DNA of 57,555 nucleotides from Cuniculiplasma sp052315415 (GCA_052315415.1 JBLSDH010000009.1:1-57555); one strand, 5' to 3'. Positions 6,527-15,546 are shown, counted from the stretch's first letter. The notes: generated by a model from the letters alone, not told the origin. Translations and numbers: made by a program.

Positions 6527-7234
6527 ATGGAGGAAGTGACAGAGAGCAAGCAAATTGTTTTCCCTGGCGAAATAATTGATCTGAAAAATTTAAAACCGAG
6601 AAATGGTATTTACAAAGATTCTTCAAATCAATACAGGTCTTATTATTTTGGTATAGTACAGCAAGGTGAGGATTTTATAGATATTGTTCCATTTCAGGGA
6701 AGTTATTTTCCTAGGAAGAACGACAAAGTAATAGGAAAAATTATAGATATTGGTCCTTCAACCTGGACCATAGATATAAAATCACCCTATCTTACAATGA
6801 TGCATATGAATGATACACCATGGAAGACCGTATCTGGAGACATAAAGAAATTCCTTGATGTTGGAGACTATGTGTATGCAAAGGTCATAATGATTAACGA
6901 AATTAAGGAGGGCTGGGTATCTATAAAAGAGCCTGGACTGGGCCTGAGAAAACTAGAAGGTGGTCACATTGTCTACATTCCAGCACCTAAAGTTCCAAGG
7001 ATAATTGGAAAAAATGGTTCAATGATAAACATGGTAAAGGAGGCAACCGGAACCAGAATTGTCATAGGACAAAACGGCCTTATATGGATAGATGGGGCAC
7101 CTGAAAATATAATAAAGGCTGTGGAGGCAATAAAATATATTGAGAGCGAAGCCCATAGAACTGGATTAACAGACAGAGTTAAAGAAAGATTGAATATTAA
7201 GGACGAAGGTGAAAATAATGGGAACACCCAGTGA
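6527..7234 (+). CDS. rrp4: Exosome RNA-binding subunit Rrp4
   Basis: Cap subunit of the archaeal RNA exosome; it binds RNA and feeds it into the Rrp41-Rrp42 hexamer for 3'-5' degradation or tailing. The order is an N-terminal beta domain (VFPGEIIDL), an S1 domain (about residues 60-140, with GKIIDIGPSTWTIDI), and a KH domain with the GxxG loop in IIGKNGSMINMV. The C-terminus is a charged tail. I prefer the ATG with an AAAGGAAAGG stretch before it; an in-frame GTG 18 bases upstream could be used on a leaderless transcript. It is the first gene of a long operon and overlaps rrp41 by 17 bases. In many archaea SBDS and proteasome alpha genes precede rrp4; here an integrated element and tRNA do instead. 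Confidence 0.95.
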   Translation: MEEVTESKQIVFPGEIIDLKNLKPRNGIYKDSSNQYRSYYFGIVQQGEDFIDIVPFQGSYFPRKNDKVIGKIIDIGPSTWTIDIKSPYLTMMHMNDTPWKTVSGDIKKFLDVGDYVYAKVIMINEIKEGWVSIKEPGLGLRKLEGGHIVYIPAPKVPRIIGKNGSMINMVKEATGTRIVIGQNGLIWIDGAPENIIKAVEAIKYIESEAHRTGLTDRVKERLNIKDEGENNGNTQ

Positions 7235-7970
7235 TGTAAAACTTTTGGATGAAAAGGGAATAAGATTGGATGGAAGGACTGAAACTGAACTGAGGCCAAT
7301 AAGGATTAAGACTGATGTCCTTGAAAAGGCTGACGGCAGTGCATACATAGAGTGGGGAGGCAACAAAATATATGTTGCAGTTTATGGACCCAGAGAAGCA
7401 TATCCAAAACACACACAGGATATCGACAAAGGAGTGATCAAGGCAAGGTACAATATGGCTGCATTCTCAGTTGATGAGAGAAAAAGGCCAGGTCCTGACA
7501 GAAGATCAGTGGAAATATCAAAGGTAATCTCAGAGGCATTAAGTGCTGCAGTTATGCTAGAACAGTTCCCAAGAACTCAGATAGATGTGTTCATAGAGGT
7601 TGTTCAGGCTGATGCAGGTACAAGAATTGCAAGTTTAACTGCTGCTTCGGTTGCACTTGCCTCGGCTGGCATACCAATGAAAGATATGGTTGTGGGATGC
7701 ACTGCTGGAAAAGTCGAGGGTAAAGTTGTTCTTGACCTTTCAAAGGAAGAGGATAACTTTGGATCAGCTGACCTGCCTATAGCCGTACTTTCAAGGTCAA
7801 AGGAGATTGTTCTTATACAGATGGATGGTGACTTGTCTGTGGAGGAATTTGACCAGGCAACTGGAATGATAATGGAAGCTGTTGATAAAATCGCTGAGAT
7901 TCAGAGAAAGGCCCTTTCCGAGAAATACCTCAGGGATGACGATGAAGTGAAAGAGGAGAAGGTGGAGTAA
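7218..7970 (+). CDS. rrp41: Exosome catalytic subunit Rrp41 (RNase PH fold)
   Basis: The active subunit of the exosome ring, a phosphorolytic 3'-5' exoribonuclease that can also add A-rich tails. The RNase PH fold is complete: the phosphate-binding pair R95-R96 in PGPDRRS, and the acidic pair D179 and D185 (KEEDN...ADLPIA), whose six-residue spacing matches D182/D188 of the Sulfolobus enzyme. RYNMAAFSVDERKRPGP is the typical family segment. The ATG is chosen because GGTGA lies six bases upstream inside the end of rrp4. The C-terminal 20 residues are acidic and lysine-rich. It is immediately followed by rrp42 with no gap. Confidence 0.97.
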   Translation: MGTPSDVKLLDEKGIRLDGRTETELRPIRIKTDVLEKADGSAYIEWGGNKIYVAVYGPREAYPKHTQDIDKGVIKARYNMAAFSVDERKRPGPDRRSVEISKVISEALSAAVMLEQFPRTQIDVFIEVVQADAGTRIASLTAASVALASAGIPMKDMVVGCTAGKVEGKVVLDLSKEEDNFGSADLPIAVLSRSKEIVLIQMDGDLSVEEFDQATGMIMEAVDKIAEIQRKALSEKYLRDDDEVKEEKVE

Positions 7971-8744
7971 ATGCCAAAAGATGGATTAGGTATACTTTCA
8001 GAAATTAAGAAGGAATTTATTTTAAAATCACTAAAGGAGGGAAAAAGGGGAGACGGAAGAAAACTGAATGAATTCAGAAAAATCAACATAACAACTGGAT
8101 ATGTTCCCAGGGCCCATGGTTCTGCCTTTGTGGAATTAGGACATACAAAGATACTTGTTGGAGTGAAAATAGAGGAGGGTGAACCATTTCCGGATACCCC
8201 TAATCTTGGAGTTATGACAACGAATGTTGAAATGCTTCCCATGGCTTTTCCAACCTTTGAACCAGGTCCACCTAATGAAGATTCAATAGAAATTGCCAGG
8301 GTAGTGGACAGAGGAATAAGAGAGTCCAAAATGGTTGATCTGGAAAAACTATGCATAACGCCTGGTGAGAAGGTTATGATAATCTTTATTGACATAGATG
8401 TTCTAGATTACGATGGGAATCTCATAGATGCCTGTACACTTGGTGCAGTAGCTGCTTTGACAACTGCGGAATATGAAAGGGAGGGAAATTTGCTTAAACT
8501 ACCAATCACAAAAAAACCAATATCAGTGACAATGGTGAAGATAGGAAACGAAATAATGGCAGATCCAGATCTGGAAGAAGAACAGATGGCCGATGCAAGG
8601 ATTACTGTTACACTTACGGAGGATGGGCATATTAGGGCAATGCAAAAAGGAAATGTAGGTTCATTCACATTGGAAGAGATTAAAAAGGTAATTAATATGT
8701 CGGAAGAAATAGGAAATGAACTGAGGAAAAAATATTTTGGGTGA
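7971..8744 (+). CDS. rrp42: Exosome structural subunit Rrp42 (RNase PH fold)
   Basis: The non-catalytic RNase PH partner that alternates with Rrp41 in the hexameric ring and shapes the RNA-binding channel. The N-terminal GRKLNEFRKINI and GSAFVELGHTKILVGVK segments are typical. The phosphate-binding Arg pair and catalytic Asp pair of Rrp41 are not conserved: the equivalent of ADLPIA reads LPITKKPISVT. At 257 residues it has the expected length. The ATG directly follows the rrp41 stop, with GGTGGAG as ribosome-binding site, which favours equal production of the two ring subunits. L37Ae follows after six bases. Confidence 0.97.
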   Translation: MPKDGLGILSEIKKEFILKSLKEGKRGDGRKLNEFRKINITTGYVPRAHGSAFVELGHTKILVGVKIEEGEPFPDTPNLGVMTTNVEMLPMAFPTFEPGPPNEDSIEIARVVDRGIRESKMVDLEKLCITPGEKVMIIFIDIDVLDYDGNLIDACTLGAVAALTTAEYEREGNLLKLPITKKPISVTMVKIGNEIMADPDLEEEQMADARITVTLTEDGHIRAMQKGNVGSFTLEEIKKVINMSEEIGNELRKKYFG

Positions 8745-8750
8745 AGTTAA

Positions 8751-9014
8751 ATGGCAAGAAGAACTTTAAAGGTTGGTGCTGCAGGGCGTTTTGGCCCTAG
8801 ATATGGGGTGACAATAAGGAAGGCTTGGCTTGATATTTACAATCAGAAAAAGGCTTCATACAAGTGCCCCCATTGTGGGCAGCAGAAGGTGAAAAGGATT
8901 GCTTCAGGGATCTGGCAGTGCAGACACTGCGATTTCAAGTTTGCAGGTGGATCATACACACCAGAATACAGACAGGATTTTTTAAAGCAGTCGGAGGAAA
9001 AGAATGCAGTATAG
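8751..9014 (+). CDS. rpl37ae: Ribosomal protein L37Ae
   Basis: Large-subunit ribosomal protein of 87 residues with a C2-C2 zinc ribbon (CPHC at 39-42 and CRHC at 57-60) and the typical N-terminus RTLKVGAAGRFGPRYG that contacts 23S rRNA. It follows the exosome subunits, a linkage conserved widely in archaea. Its 3' end overlaps the start of rpoP by 11 bases, suggesting coupled translation. The C-terminal tail (KQSEEKNAV) is a short polar extension. Confidence 0.97.
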   Translation: MARRTLKVGAAGRFGPRYGVTIRKAWLDIYNQKKASYKCPHCGQQKVKRIASGIWQCRHCDFKFAGGSYTPEYRQDFLKQSEEKNAV

Positions 9015-9138
9015 ATGTGTGAGATGTGGAAGAATACTTGACAGATCCATCGGTTCAAATGAGATTGAATGCGAATGTGGATCTAGAATTTTCCTCATGG
9101 AAAGACCAAGTGTTGAAAAAGTAGTAAATTCCAGATAA
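9004..9138 (+). CDS. rpoP: RNA polymerase subunit P (Rpb12 homologue)
   Basis: A 44-residue zinc-binding subunit of archaeal RNA polymerase, equivalent to eukaryotic Rpb10/Rpb12-class subunit Rpb12. The sequence begins MQYRCVRCGR and has cysteines at positions 5, 8, 23 and 25 (CVRC...CECG), the expected zinc site, followed by a short basic tail. The start overlaps the end of rpl37ae. The pair L37Ae-RpoP is a conserved archaeal linkage, and the length is normal for this subunit. Confidence 0.93.
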   Translation: MQYRCVRCGRILDRSIGSNEIECECGSRIFLMERPSVEKVVNSR

Positions 9139-9142
9139 AAAA

Positions 9143-10315
9143 ATGAGTTTAGAAGAAATATTAAATTTTTTTAAAAATAACAAATTGTGCAAAAATTGTA
9201 TTGGACATTTCTTCAGCCAACTAGGGGAGAAAATGACAAATGAGGAAAGGGCCGATCATATATTGTTTACATTTAAAGCACTTTTTGGTCTTGAAATAAA
9301 TGTTGATACTGAAGAATGTACATATTGTAATGGATTGTTTTCAAAGGTAAACTGGTATACAGATTATCTTATTGAAATGAGTTCTGAATACGAATTCAGA
9401 AATTTTCTCGTGGGAACAACCCTTTCTGAGGAAATTTCAAAAAGAGAGGAAATGGCTCGTAAAATATTTGGGAATGATTTTGAGCCAATTAACAGATCAT
9501 TTAACAGACTTTTGGGAAAGAAATTGGAGGAAAGAACCGGAAAGATCATGGAAAGAAATGATCCTGAAATAATGTTCAAACTAAATCTGAATTACGATTC
9601 ATTGGAACTTCAGATCAGACCTGTGTATATCTATGGCATATATTGGAAATTCCGAAGGGACATTCCACAGACAAAATGGATAAAACCAAATGAAATAAAG
9701 GATACCGTGGAATCAATAATTGGAGAGCCAATCAATGCCGAACTCCATGGTGATGGCTACACACTCCATGGCTCAGGCAGGGAGGATGTGGATGTTAGGA
9801 TGCTTGGAAACGGAAGAGAATTTGTAATTGAAATAAAAAATCCAAGGAAAAGGAGTGTTCCGCTTGAAAAGATTCAGGATTTTGTTAACAGCAACAATTC
9901 TGGTGTGAAGGTTGAACTGTTAAGTTATTGCACAAGAAAAGATATAATTAAGGTTAAAAACAGCAGAAATCAGAAGGTTTACAATGCAAAGATCGTGAGG
10001 GTTGATGGTGATAATATAAGCAGGGAATTGCTTGAAAACGCCGTGAGGAATCTTAATGGAAAAATTATTTATCAAAGAACTCCATTGAGGGTAGCACATT
10101 CCAGAACTGATATGATAAGAGAGAGGAAAGTGATTAGGGCCGAAATAGAAGATATACAGGAAAAATTTGCCATGCTAAAAATAGAAACGGAAGCAGGAAC
10201 TTACATAAAAGAACTCATAAGCGGAGATGACGGAAGAACGACACCAAGCCTCTCTGAACTCTACGGATCTGGATTGGTCATAAAAGAACTGGATGTTATA
10301 GAAATCAAAAGGTGA
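9143..10315 (+). CDS. pus10: tRNA pseudouridine synthase Pus10
   Basis: Makes pseudouridine in the T arm of tRNA (position 55 and, in archaea, often 54). The N-terminal part contains two CxxC pairs (CKNC and CTYC) for zinc and a THUMP-like region; the catalytic domain carries the GREDVDVRML motif (residues 212-221) that holds the catalytic Asp, then REFVIEIKNPRKR and, near the C-terminus, TYIKELISGDDGRTTPSLS. At 390 residues it is complete. It starts four bases after rpoP. All three tRNAs in the window have the T-loop sequence such an enzyme would meet, although tRNA-Pro reads TCCAAAT there. Fully in line with the archaeal family. Confidence 0.96.
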   Translation: MSLEEILNFFKNNKLCKNCIGHFFSQLGEKMTNEERADHILFTFKALFGLEINVDTEECTYCNGLFSKVNWYTDYLIEMSSEYEFRNFLVGTTLSEEISKREEMARKIFGNDFEPINRSFNRLLGKKLEERTGKIMERNDPEIMFKLNLNYDSLELQIRPVYIYGIYWKFRRDIPQTKWIKPNEIKDTVESIIGEPINAELHGDGYTLHGSGREDVDVRMLGNGREFVIEIKNPRKRSVPLEKIQDFVNSNNSGVKVELLSYCTRKDIIKVKNSRNQKVYNAKIVRVDGDNISRELLENAVRNLNGKIIYQRTPLRVAHSRTDMIRERKVIRAEIEDIQEKFAMLKIETEAGTYIKELISGDDGRTTPSLSELYGSGLVIKELDVIEIKR

Positions 10316-10320
10316 ATGAA

Positions 10321-10623
10321 ATGGTTAAAATGTCTCATGGTCCAAGAGCAGGTTCAAGAATTAAAATGACTAAGAGAATAAAGGAAAAAGGCATGCCTAA
10401 AGTTAACGATTTTTTGAAAGAGTTTGAAATCGGAGATTATGCTGCGGTAAACATTAACCCATCAGTGCATAAGGGTATGCCATCACACATGTTTCAGGGA
10501 TACACAGGAAAAATTAAAGATAAACGTGGGAGATGTTACATTCTTGAAATTAAGGTTGGTGGGGTTAAGAAAGAATTAATTGCAGCACCAATACATCTTT
10601 CAAAAATAAAGGTGCAGGAATGA
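10321..10623 (+). CDS. rpl21e: Ribosomal protein L21e
   Basis: A 100-residue large-subunit protein. The N-terminus MVKMSHGPRAGSRIKMTK and the SH3-like core (GDYAAVNINPSVHKGMPSHMFQGYTGKI) are diagnostic. The ATG is chosen because GGTGA lies five to six bases before it; an in-frame GTG nine bases upstream overlaps the end of pus10 and contains the ribosome-binding site, so it is less likely. The gene overlaps rpoF by four bases (ATGA). The L21e-RpoF-DUF655-KsgA order is conserved in euryarchaea. Confidence 0.97.
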   Translation: MVKMSHGPRAGSRIKMTKRIKEKGMPKVNDFLKEFEIGDYAAVNINPSVHKGMPSHMFQGYTGKIKDKRGRCYILEIKVGGVKKELIAAPIHLSKIKVQE

Positions 10624-10931
10624 AGGTTAAATTCATTACTCAGGCAGAAGCGGAATCTCTCCTTAAAGAGAAGGAACCAAAGAATCAGATTGAATTTAAT
10701 GAATATAACTATCTAATAAGAGTAAATGGGATGGATTCAAAAACCGCAGAAGCTTCGTTGAAAAAAATTGAGGAGATAACTGGTTTCAGCAGGGATATAT
10801 GCGTTAAGATAGTAGATCTGAGACCAAAAAAGGTTGAGGAAATTATGGCAATACTCTCAGGATACAAATTGACCCTGAGTGAAGAAAAGATTGATCAAAT
10901 TCTATCACATTTTAATAGTGCAAGAGCATGA
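10620..10931 (+). CDS. rpoF: RNA polymerase subunit F (Rpb4 homologue)
   Basis: A 103-residue all-helical subunit that, with RpoE (Rpb7), forms the stalk of archaeal RNA polymerase. The segment TASLKKIEEITGFSRDICVKIVDLRPKKVEEIMAI is broadly typical (HRDC-like), with the conserved LRPKKVEEI. The start overlaps the L21e stop as ATGA. RpoE itself is not in the window. Normal length. Confidence 0.95.
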   Translation: MKVKFITQAEAESLLKEKEPKNQIEFNEYNYLIRVNGMDSKTAEASLKKIEEITGFSRDICVKIVDLRPKKVEEIMAILSGYKLTLSEEKIDQILSHFNSARA

Positions 10932-10937
10932 ACTTCT

Positions 10938-11483
10938 ATGGAAGACTACATATATGTTCTCGACAACCTTCCACAAGGAAGGTCAGAAGACAGATCTTTT
11001 CACAAAACCCATATCATACTTGGTATAGGAGAAAATGAATTTGCCCTTCTGGAGTGTGTACCAAAACAAAACGCAATTATTACAATCGGGGACAGAGTAT
11101 ATGTAGGGAAGGACATTGAAAAAAGAGATAAAATACTAACAATTAAAAGAAGAATAGGTTATAATGATTTGACAAATTCGGCCAAGACAGAACTTCCTTA
11201 CACACTGCAAACAATTGTAAAGGCTAATGAGAAGAAATATGTGGACTTCTTCAATAATGCAGATTCAATTAACTCCAGAATGCATACACTTGAACTTCTA
11301 CCAGGACTTGGAAACAAAACAATGTGGACTGTTCTGGAGGAGAGAAAAAAGGAGAAATTTAAGAGCTTTGAGGATCTTACCGCAAGGGTAAAGACTCTTC
11401 ATCATCCTGAAAAAATGATTGCAGAAAGGATTGAGAAGGAACTTTCTGGTGTTGAAAAATACCATCTTTTTGTTAGAAAATGA
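10938..11483 (+). CDS. DUF655 protein (OB-fold plus helix-hairpin-helix)
   Basis: A 181-residue member of the archaeal DUF655/COG1491 family. The N-terminal half (YIYVLDNLPQGRSEDRSF, then IILGIGENEFALLECVPK and GDRVYVGKD) looks like an OB-fold; the C-terminal half contains LELLPGLGNKTMWTVLEERKKEKFKSF, a helix-hairpin-helix nucleic-acid-binding motif (LPGLGNK). Family members are predicted RNA- or DNA-binding proteins and almost always precede ksgA, as here, so a role in ribosome assembly or rRNA handling is often assumed but not shown. It overlaps ksgA by four bases. Confidence 0.93.
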   Translation: MEDYIYVLDNLPQGRSEDRSFHKTHIILGIGENEFALLECVPKQNAIITIGDRVYVGKDIEKRDKILTIKRRIGYNDLTNSAKTELPYTLQTIVKANEKKYVDFFNNADSINSRMHTLELLPGLGNKTMWTVLEERKKEKFKSFEDLTARVKTLHHPEKMIAERIEKELSGVEKYHLFVRK

Positions 11484-12193
11484 AACAGTACACAAAAAAA
11501 TATGGACAGGTTTTTCTTAAGGATAAAAATATTATAAAAATTATTGTTGATATCTTAATCAGAGAAAACATTAGAGAGATTATAGAAATTGGACCTGGAA
11601 CTGGCAATGTAACTTCCTCTCTTCTTGCCAGTTCTATAAATGTGAAGGCTATTGAAAGCGATCACAGATTCGTGTCCATTCTTTCAGAAAAATTCAATAA
11701 TCAAGTGAATTCAAAACAGCTGCAGATAATTCACATGAATTTTCTTGATTATGTTCTGCATAATGAATATGTATTCGGGAATATACCGTATCACATAACA
11801 TCAGAAATAGTTGAGAAGATTGCGTATTCCGGTTCTCCCTTTGCCCTCCTTATGATGCAAAAAGAGCTGGGGGAAAGGATTTACTCAGATGGTGGAAAAA
11901 CATCAATTTCAAGATTGGGAGTGATGTGCAATCTTGTTTTTGACATAAAAATTGAAAAGGTAGTGTCAAAAAATTCATTCGAACCAAGACCTAAAGTTGA
12001 AAGCGCTCTTGTTTCATTCAGACGAAAGAATGATTCACGGATAAATCAAGGGATGTCAGAAAAATTAAGGGAGATGTTCAGCCAGAGAAGAAAAAAAATG
12101 GGAACTTATCTGGATTGGATTCCCAAACAGTTCAGGGATATGAGGGTGGAAGAGCTGAATATACAACAGATTGGAGAGATCCTCAACAGTTGA
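11480..12193 (+). CDS. ksgA: 16S rRNA dimethyladenosine transferase KsgA/RsmA
   Basis: Dimethylates two adjacent adenosines near the 3' end of 16S rRNA during small-subunit maturation. Motif X is GQVFLKD (residues 9-15), the SAM-binding motif I is EIGPGTG (36-42), motif IV is NIPYHI (101-106), and the C-terminal FEPRPKVESALVSF is diagnostic. At 237 residues it is on the short side, with a compact C-terminal domain. It is the last gene of the superoperon; the next gene is convergent and begins at the very next base, leaving no room for a separate terminator. Confidence 0.96.
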   Translation: MKQYTKKYGQVFLKDKNIIKIIVDILIRENIREIIEIGPGTGNVTSSLLASSINVKAIESDHRFVSILSEKFNNQVNSKQLQIIHMNFLDYVLHNEYVFGNIPYHITSEIVEKIAYSGSPFALLMMQKELGERIYSDGGKTSISRLGVMCNLVFDIKIEKVVSKNSFEPRPKVESALVSFRRKNDSRINQGMSEKLREMFSQRRKKMGTYLDWIPKQFRDMRVEELNIQQIGEILNS

Positions 12194-13012
12194 TTACTGT
12201 GAAGAATCCATTTTCTTATTTGCGTTTTCCAGCTGCTGTTTTGCAAATTCAGATATGCCCAGATTTGCAACACCTGCTGTCAATGTATTTGCAGGTATCA
12301 TCATGAGAGTTCCCTTTCCTTCCAGCCCTATTTCATATAGAATGTTCATCCATCTGAGCTGAAGAGCTGAAGGATTGTCTGAATACATTTTGGAAGCCTC
12401 AACCATTTTCTGGGCTGCTTCCACTTCTGCAAGTGCAAGTGTAACCCTTGATCTTCTCTCCCTTTCTGCTGAGGCCTGCCTTGACATAGCCTCCTGAAGA
12501 GACTGTGGAACTATTACATCCCTTATTTCAACAGATGAAACCTTAACTCCCCAGTGTTCAGTCTTCTCGTCAATTATCTGTCTGGCTGACTCCCCTACTT
12601 TTTCTCTTTCTGAAAGTATCTCATCAAATGAGTATTTACCAATCACTTCTCTCAGTGTTGTTTGAGCAGAAAGGCTTGTTCCATTGGCAAAATTCTCAAT
12701 GTTCAAAACTGCCTTCTGAGGATCTATCACCTGATAGTACATGACTGAATCGCAGTTCACTGGAACATTATCATTGGTGAAGGTGGCTTCCGTTTTGAAT
12801 GCAATGGCCTGCATTCTTAGTGAAATCTTTACAGGTATTCTACTGATGAAAGGCGTCACAAATATAATGCCAGGGCCCTTTATTCCTGCAAATCTACCAA
12901 GTGTAAGTACCGGTGCTCTCTCCCATTCTCTCAATATGTGAATTCCTGATAGCAGTATTATCACTATCACAAATATAATGAATATTACAAACCCTTCCAA
13001 TACATAGCTCAT
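12194..13012 (-). CDS. SPFH/Band 7 membrane protein (slipin type)
   Basis: A 272-residue stomatin-like protein. One N-terminal membrane helix (about residues 6-24) is followed by the SPFH domain: RAPVLTLGRFAGIKGPGIIFVTPF, the typical VNCDSVMYYQVIDPQKAVLNIEN-like stretch, and EIRDVIVPQSLQEAMSRQASAERERR. The C-terminal region is a long Ala/Glu-rich helix. Slipins organise membrane microdomains and are often encoded beside an NfeD protein or a membrane protease; neither is present here, only pelota upstream. No ribosome-binding site is seen, so it is likely leaderless. Confidence 0.92.
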   Translation of the reverse strand: MSYVLEGFVIFIIFVIVIILLSGIHILREWERAPVLTLGRFAGIKGPGIIFVTPFISRIPVKISLRMQAIAFKTEATFTNDNVPVNCDSVMYYQVIDPQKAVLNIENFANGTSLSAQTTLREVIGKYSFDEILSEREKVGESARQIIDEKTEHWGVKVSSVEIRDVIVPQSLQEAMSRQASAERERRSRVTLALAEVEAAQKMVEASKMYSDNPSALQLRWMNILYEIGLEGKGTLMMIPANTLTAGVANLGISEFAKQQLENANKKMDSSQ

Positions 13013-13050
13013 AAATACATATAATAATCAGGGTTATTATATGTATGCTT

Positions 13051-14079
13051 TTAAAATTTAAACCTTATCAATGCAATTATTCCTCCGAAAGATTTGATCT
13101 GATCATGATATTTGCTCTCTTTGCTAACAGTTATAATTTTTGATCCAGCGTTTAAAGCCATTTCTATAATTTCAGAAATATGTTCATTAGTTGACATTTC
13201 CTCTATGACTGCAATTTCCTCTATTCCAGACGCCTCAGCATATTTTCTAACTTCATCTTTACCGTACGCTATCCTTCCGTCTTTTGACAATTCAGAGAGA
13301 AATCTTTCCATAAACCATGATTCCTCTGCCTGTCTGTTATTTCCTATTATTTTTCTTACCTCTTCTTTGGAGATTATTTCATAAATTGCAGATTCTCCCT
13401 CCGAGGAGGATGGAAAATTCCATAAACCTGAAAGGTATGATGTATCTCTATCTTTATACCACTCAAGAAAATTTCTTCCCTCGAATCCTGTACCTGTTAT
13501 TATAACATGTCCGTGATAACCAGTTGATCTGATAATTTTCTCTATTTTCAAAAAATAATCTTCTTTTCTGTATGAAGAGTTGTATTCCTTTCCAGTTTTC
13601 TCTGAATAGATTGTTCCAATCTTCTTGTTTCCGTATGATTTTATCATGTAAATTTCCGCTACCTCGTCATCCATGAACACTACAAGGGCGTCATTAACAT
13701 TCCTCAAAACAGCTTCTTTGAGAATATTTTCTTTAAACTTTCCTATTTTTTCATCGTAAAACCTGAATGACATCCCTTTTTCAATATTTAATGCCTGATG
13801 TGAACCGATAAGATTTTCAGGACCATCCACAATCACTCCAAATACTCTCAGTTTATCAGAAAAAGCCTTAAATTCGCATTCCTCTACCATAATTGTAACT
13901 TCAACAGGCTTTCTCCTGATCTCTTTGGTTCTTTCAATATCCTGACTCTGTTCTTCCCTTCTTAATACTGTCCCATGAATCCTGCTGTTTTTTCCTATGA
14001 TGGTTTTAATATACCATAAATCATCATCACTTTCCACGAATATTTCATACCAGTGATTCTCCAGTTCTGTAAACCTCAT
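13051..14079 (-). CDS. pelA: Pelota (Dom34), ribosome rescue factor
   Basis: A 342-residue protein that recognises stalled ribosomes with an empty A site and, with aEF1A/ABCE1, splits them. It has the N-terminal Sm-like domain (WYIKTIIGKNSRIHGTVLRR), a central eRF1-like domain 2 that lacks the GGQ loop, and the C-terminal domain 3 ending GGIIALIRFKF, the usual pelota end. The ATG has AGAGGGTC about six bases before it. It lies upstream of the slipin gene in the same direction, 38 bases apart. About 200 bases of very AT-rich DNA precede it. Confidence 0.95.
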   Translation of the reverse strand: MRFTELENHWYEIFVESDDDLWYIKTIIGKNSRIHGTVLRREEQSQDIERTKEIRRKPVEVTIMVEECEFKAFSDKLRVFGVIVDGPENLIGSHQALNIEKGMSFRFYDEKIGKFKENILKEAVLRNVNDALVVFMDDEVAEIYMIKSYGNKKIGTIYSEKTGKEYNSSYRKEDYFLKIEKIIRSTGYHGHVIITGTGFEGRNFLEWYKDRDTSYLSGLWNFPSSSEGESAIYEIISKEEVRKIIGNNRQAEESWFMERFLSELSKDGRIAYGKDEVRKYAEASGIEEIAVIEEMSTNEHISEIIEMALNAGSKIITVSKESKYHDQIKSFGGIIALIRFKF

Positions 14080-14287
14080 CTAGACCCTCTGAAAAACATC
14101 ATTCATCTATATTTTTGAATTTTCCAATGATATATAATACATTGGTTTTATCTGGCTTTTCTTAAAATTTTTAAATATATAATTATGTTATTACTTTTTA
14201 AGTGTAATTATAAAAGTTTACCTATTACACAAAGATTTATGTAAATAATTGGAACCTGACTCTTTAATGAAGATTTTTTGATTTTAT

Positions 14288-14854
14288 TCAATCCCTTTCT
14301 TCAGATTTCCATCTCTTAACAAGTATGTTTTCTATTCCACATAGATCCATTATTCTTCCAACCACAAAATTTACCATATCATCAACTGATTGAGGTCTTG
14401 TATAGAATGCAGGCATAGCAGGTGCTATTATTGCTCCTGCATCTGTGAGTCTTAGCATGTTTTCTATTGCAATCTTGCTGAGAGGCATTTCTCTTGGAAC
14501 GAGGATTAACTTTCTTCTCTCTTTCAGTGACACTGCAGCACATCTTGTTATGAGGGAATCTGACATTCCAGCTGCAACCTTTGCAAGGGTGTTGAGAGAA
14601 CAAGGCATTATCACCATTGCATCAAAAATAAAACTTCCTGAACTTATCCTGGCCGCCACATCATCATCTTCATAATTATAGTCAGCAAGGCCTTGAAAAT
14701 ATGATAAACTCTTTCCTGTTTCATATTCGATTACCTGATTGGAATTCTTTGATGCCACCATATGAATTTCAACATCTTTCCCCTTTGTTTCCAAAAATTT
14801 TTTTGCAAGAATGCTACCGGATGCACCCGTTATTCCAAGAACTATTTTTTTCAT
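14288..14854 (-). CDS. ubiX: Flavin prenyltransferase UbiX
   Basis: Makes prenylated FMN, the cofactor of UbiD-type decarboxylases. The N-terminal GITGASGSILAKKF is the FMN-binding Rossmann motif; VIMPCSLNTLAKVAAGMSDSLITRCAAV and KLILVPREMPLS(K)I are typical, and APAMPAFYTRPQSVDDMVNFVVGR closes the enzyme. At 188 residues it is full length. No ubiD gene is present in the window. It stands alone, with no close neighbour on its strand upstream. Confidence 0.95.
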   Translation of the reverse strand: MKKIVLGITGASGSILAKKFLETKGKDVEIHMVASKNSNQVIEYETGKSLSYFQGLADYNYEDDDVAARISSGSFIFDAMVIMPCSLNTLAKVAAGMSDSLITRCAAVSLKERRKLILVPREMPLSKIAIENMLRLTDAGAIIAPAMPAFYTRPQSVDDMVNFVVGRIMDLCGIENILVKRWKSEERD

Positions 14855-14907
14855 AAAGCAATATAAGAAAAATGGTATTTACCTTTTATAAAAATATGTT
14901 ATTCATC

Positions 14908-15516
14908 TTATCTTCTTCTATTCAGAATGAAGTATGCTACGAATATTGAAGCTATCAAAATTAACATAATTACTATGTATTCATCCGTAAGTGATTGTGG
15001 AATTACCTTAGGCTTGCTCCATGAAAAGCCTGGATAGGCCCCAGCATTTAGTGCCTGCCAGTTTGTCATTCCCTTTATTTGAGAGGATTGATTTGCAGTT
15101 AACCAGAATGCTTTTGTTTCATTTTGTACAGAAAGCCCACCTACCTGCGAAAGGGCTAAAACATATTCCATTCCATAAGGATTAAGTGTGGTATAACTGA
15201 CATCAAATATAATCAGGTCTTGTGTTGCATTTGAACTAAAGTTGTATGATATTATGGATGAATTGTCAAATACATTTTTGAAAATGTTATTCCAGTCTGT
15301 TGTAGTAATCTGGACTTCAGACTGACTTTGACCGTAATAATACTTTATTGTGGGTAGAGTAGATGGTGGAAGAGTAATATTTGTCAGAGGAGAATTGTAG
15401 GATTTTGCAGAAACGTTTGTAGAATTGTTAACTGGAGAATCATATGCGTATAGGGTTAAAAATGAAAGAGATATGGCAACAAATGATAAAATGATAGCAA
15501 TCAGTTTTCTATTCAT
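14908..15516 (-). CDS. Secreted protein with C-terminal membrane anchor
   Basis: A 202-residue protein with an N-terminal signal helix (residues 5-24, AIILSFVAISLSFLTLYAY), a Ser/Thr/Asn-rich extracellular part with several NxS/T sequons (NNST, NVS, NIT, NSS, NFSS, NATQ), and a C-terminal helix (about 178-197, YIVIMLILIASIFVAYFIL) ending NRRR, which should stay in the cytoplasm. This is the layout of a small pseudoperiplasmic or surface-anchored protein. It follows the giant surface protein gene by about 30 bases in the same direction. No known domain recognised. Confidence 0.7.
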   Translation of the reverse strand: MNRKLIAIILSFVAISLSFLTLYAYDSPVNNSTNVSAKSYNSPLTNITLPPSTLPTIKYYYGQSQSEVQITTTDWNNIFKNVFDNSSIISYNFSSNATQDLIIFDVSYTTLNPYGMEYVLALSQVGGLSVQNETKAFWLTANQSSQIKGMTNWQALNAGAYPGFSWSKPKVIPQSLTDEYIVIMLILIASIFVAYFILNRRR

Positions 15517-15546
15517 AGTTCCTAACCTGAATTATAAATGATGTAT

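Noticed and set aside
14080..14287. Possible small RNA in the AT-rich gap between ubiX and pelA
   Set aside because: No convincing C/D box pair, K-turn or stable hairpin could be made out; only promoter-like A/T runs.
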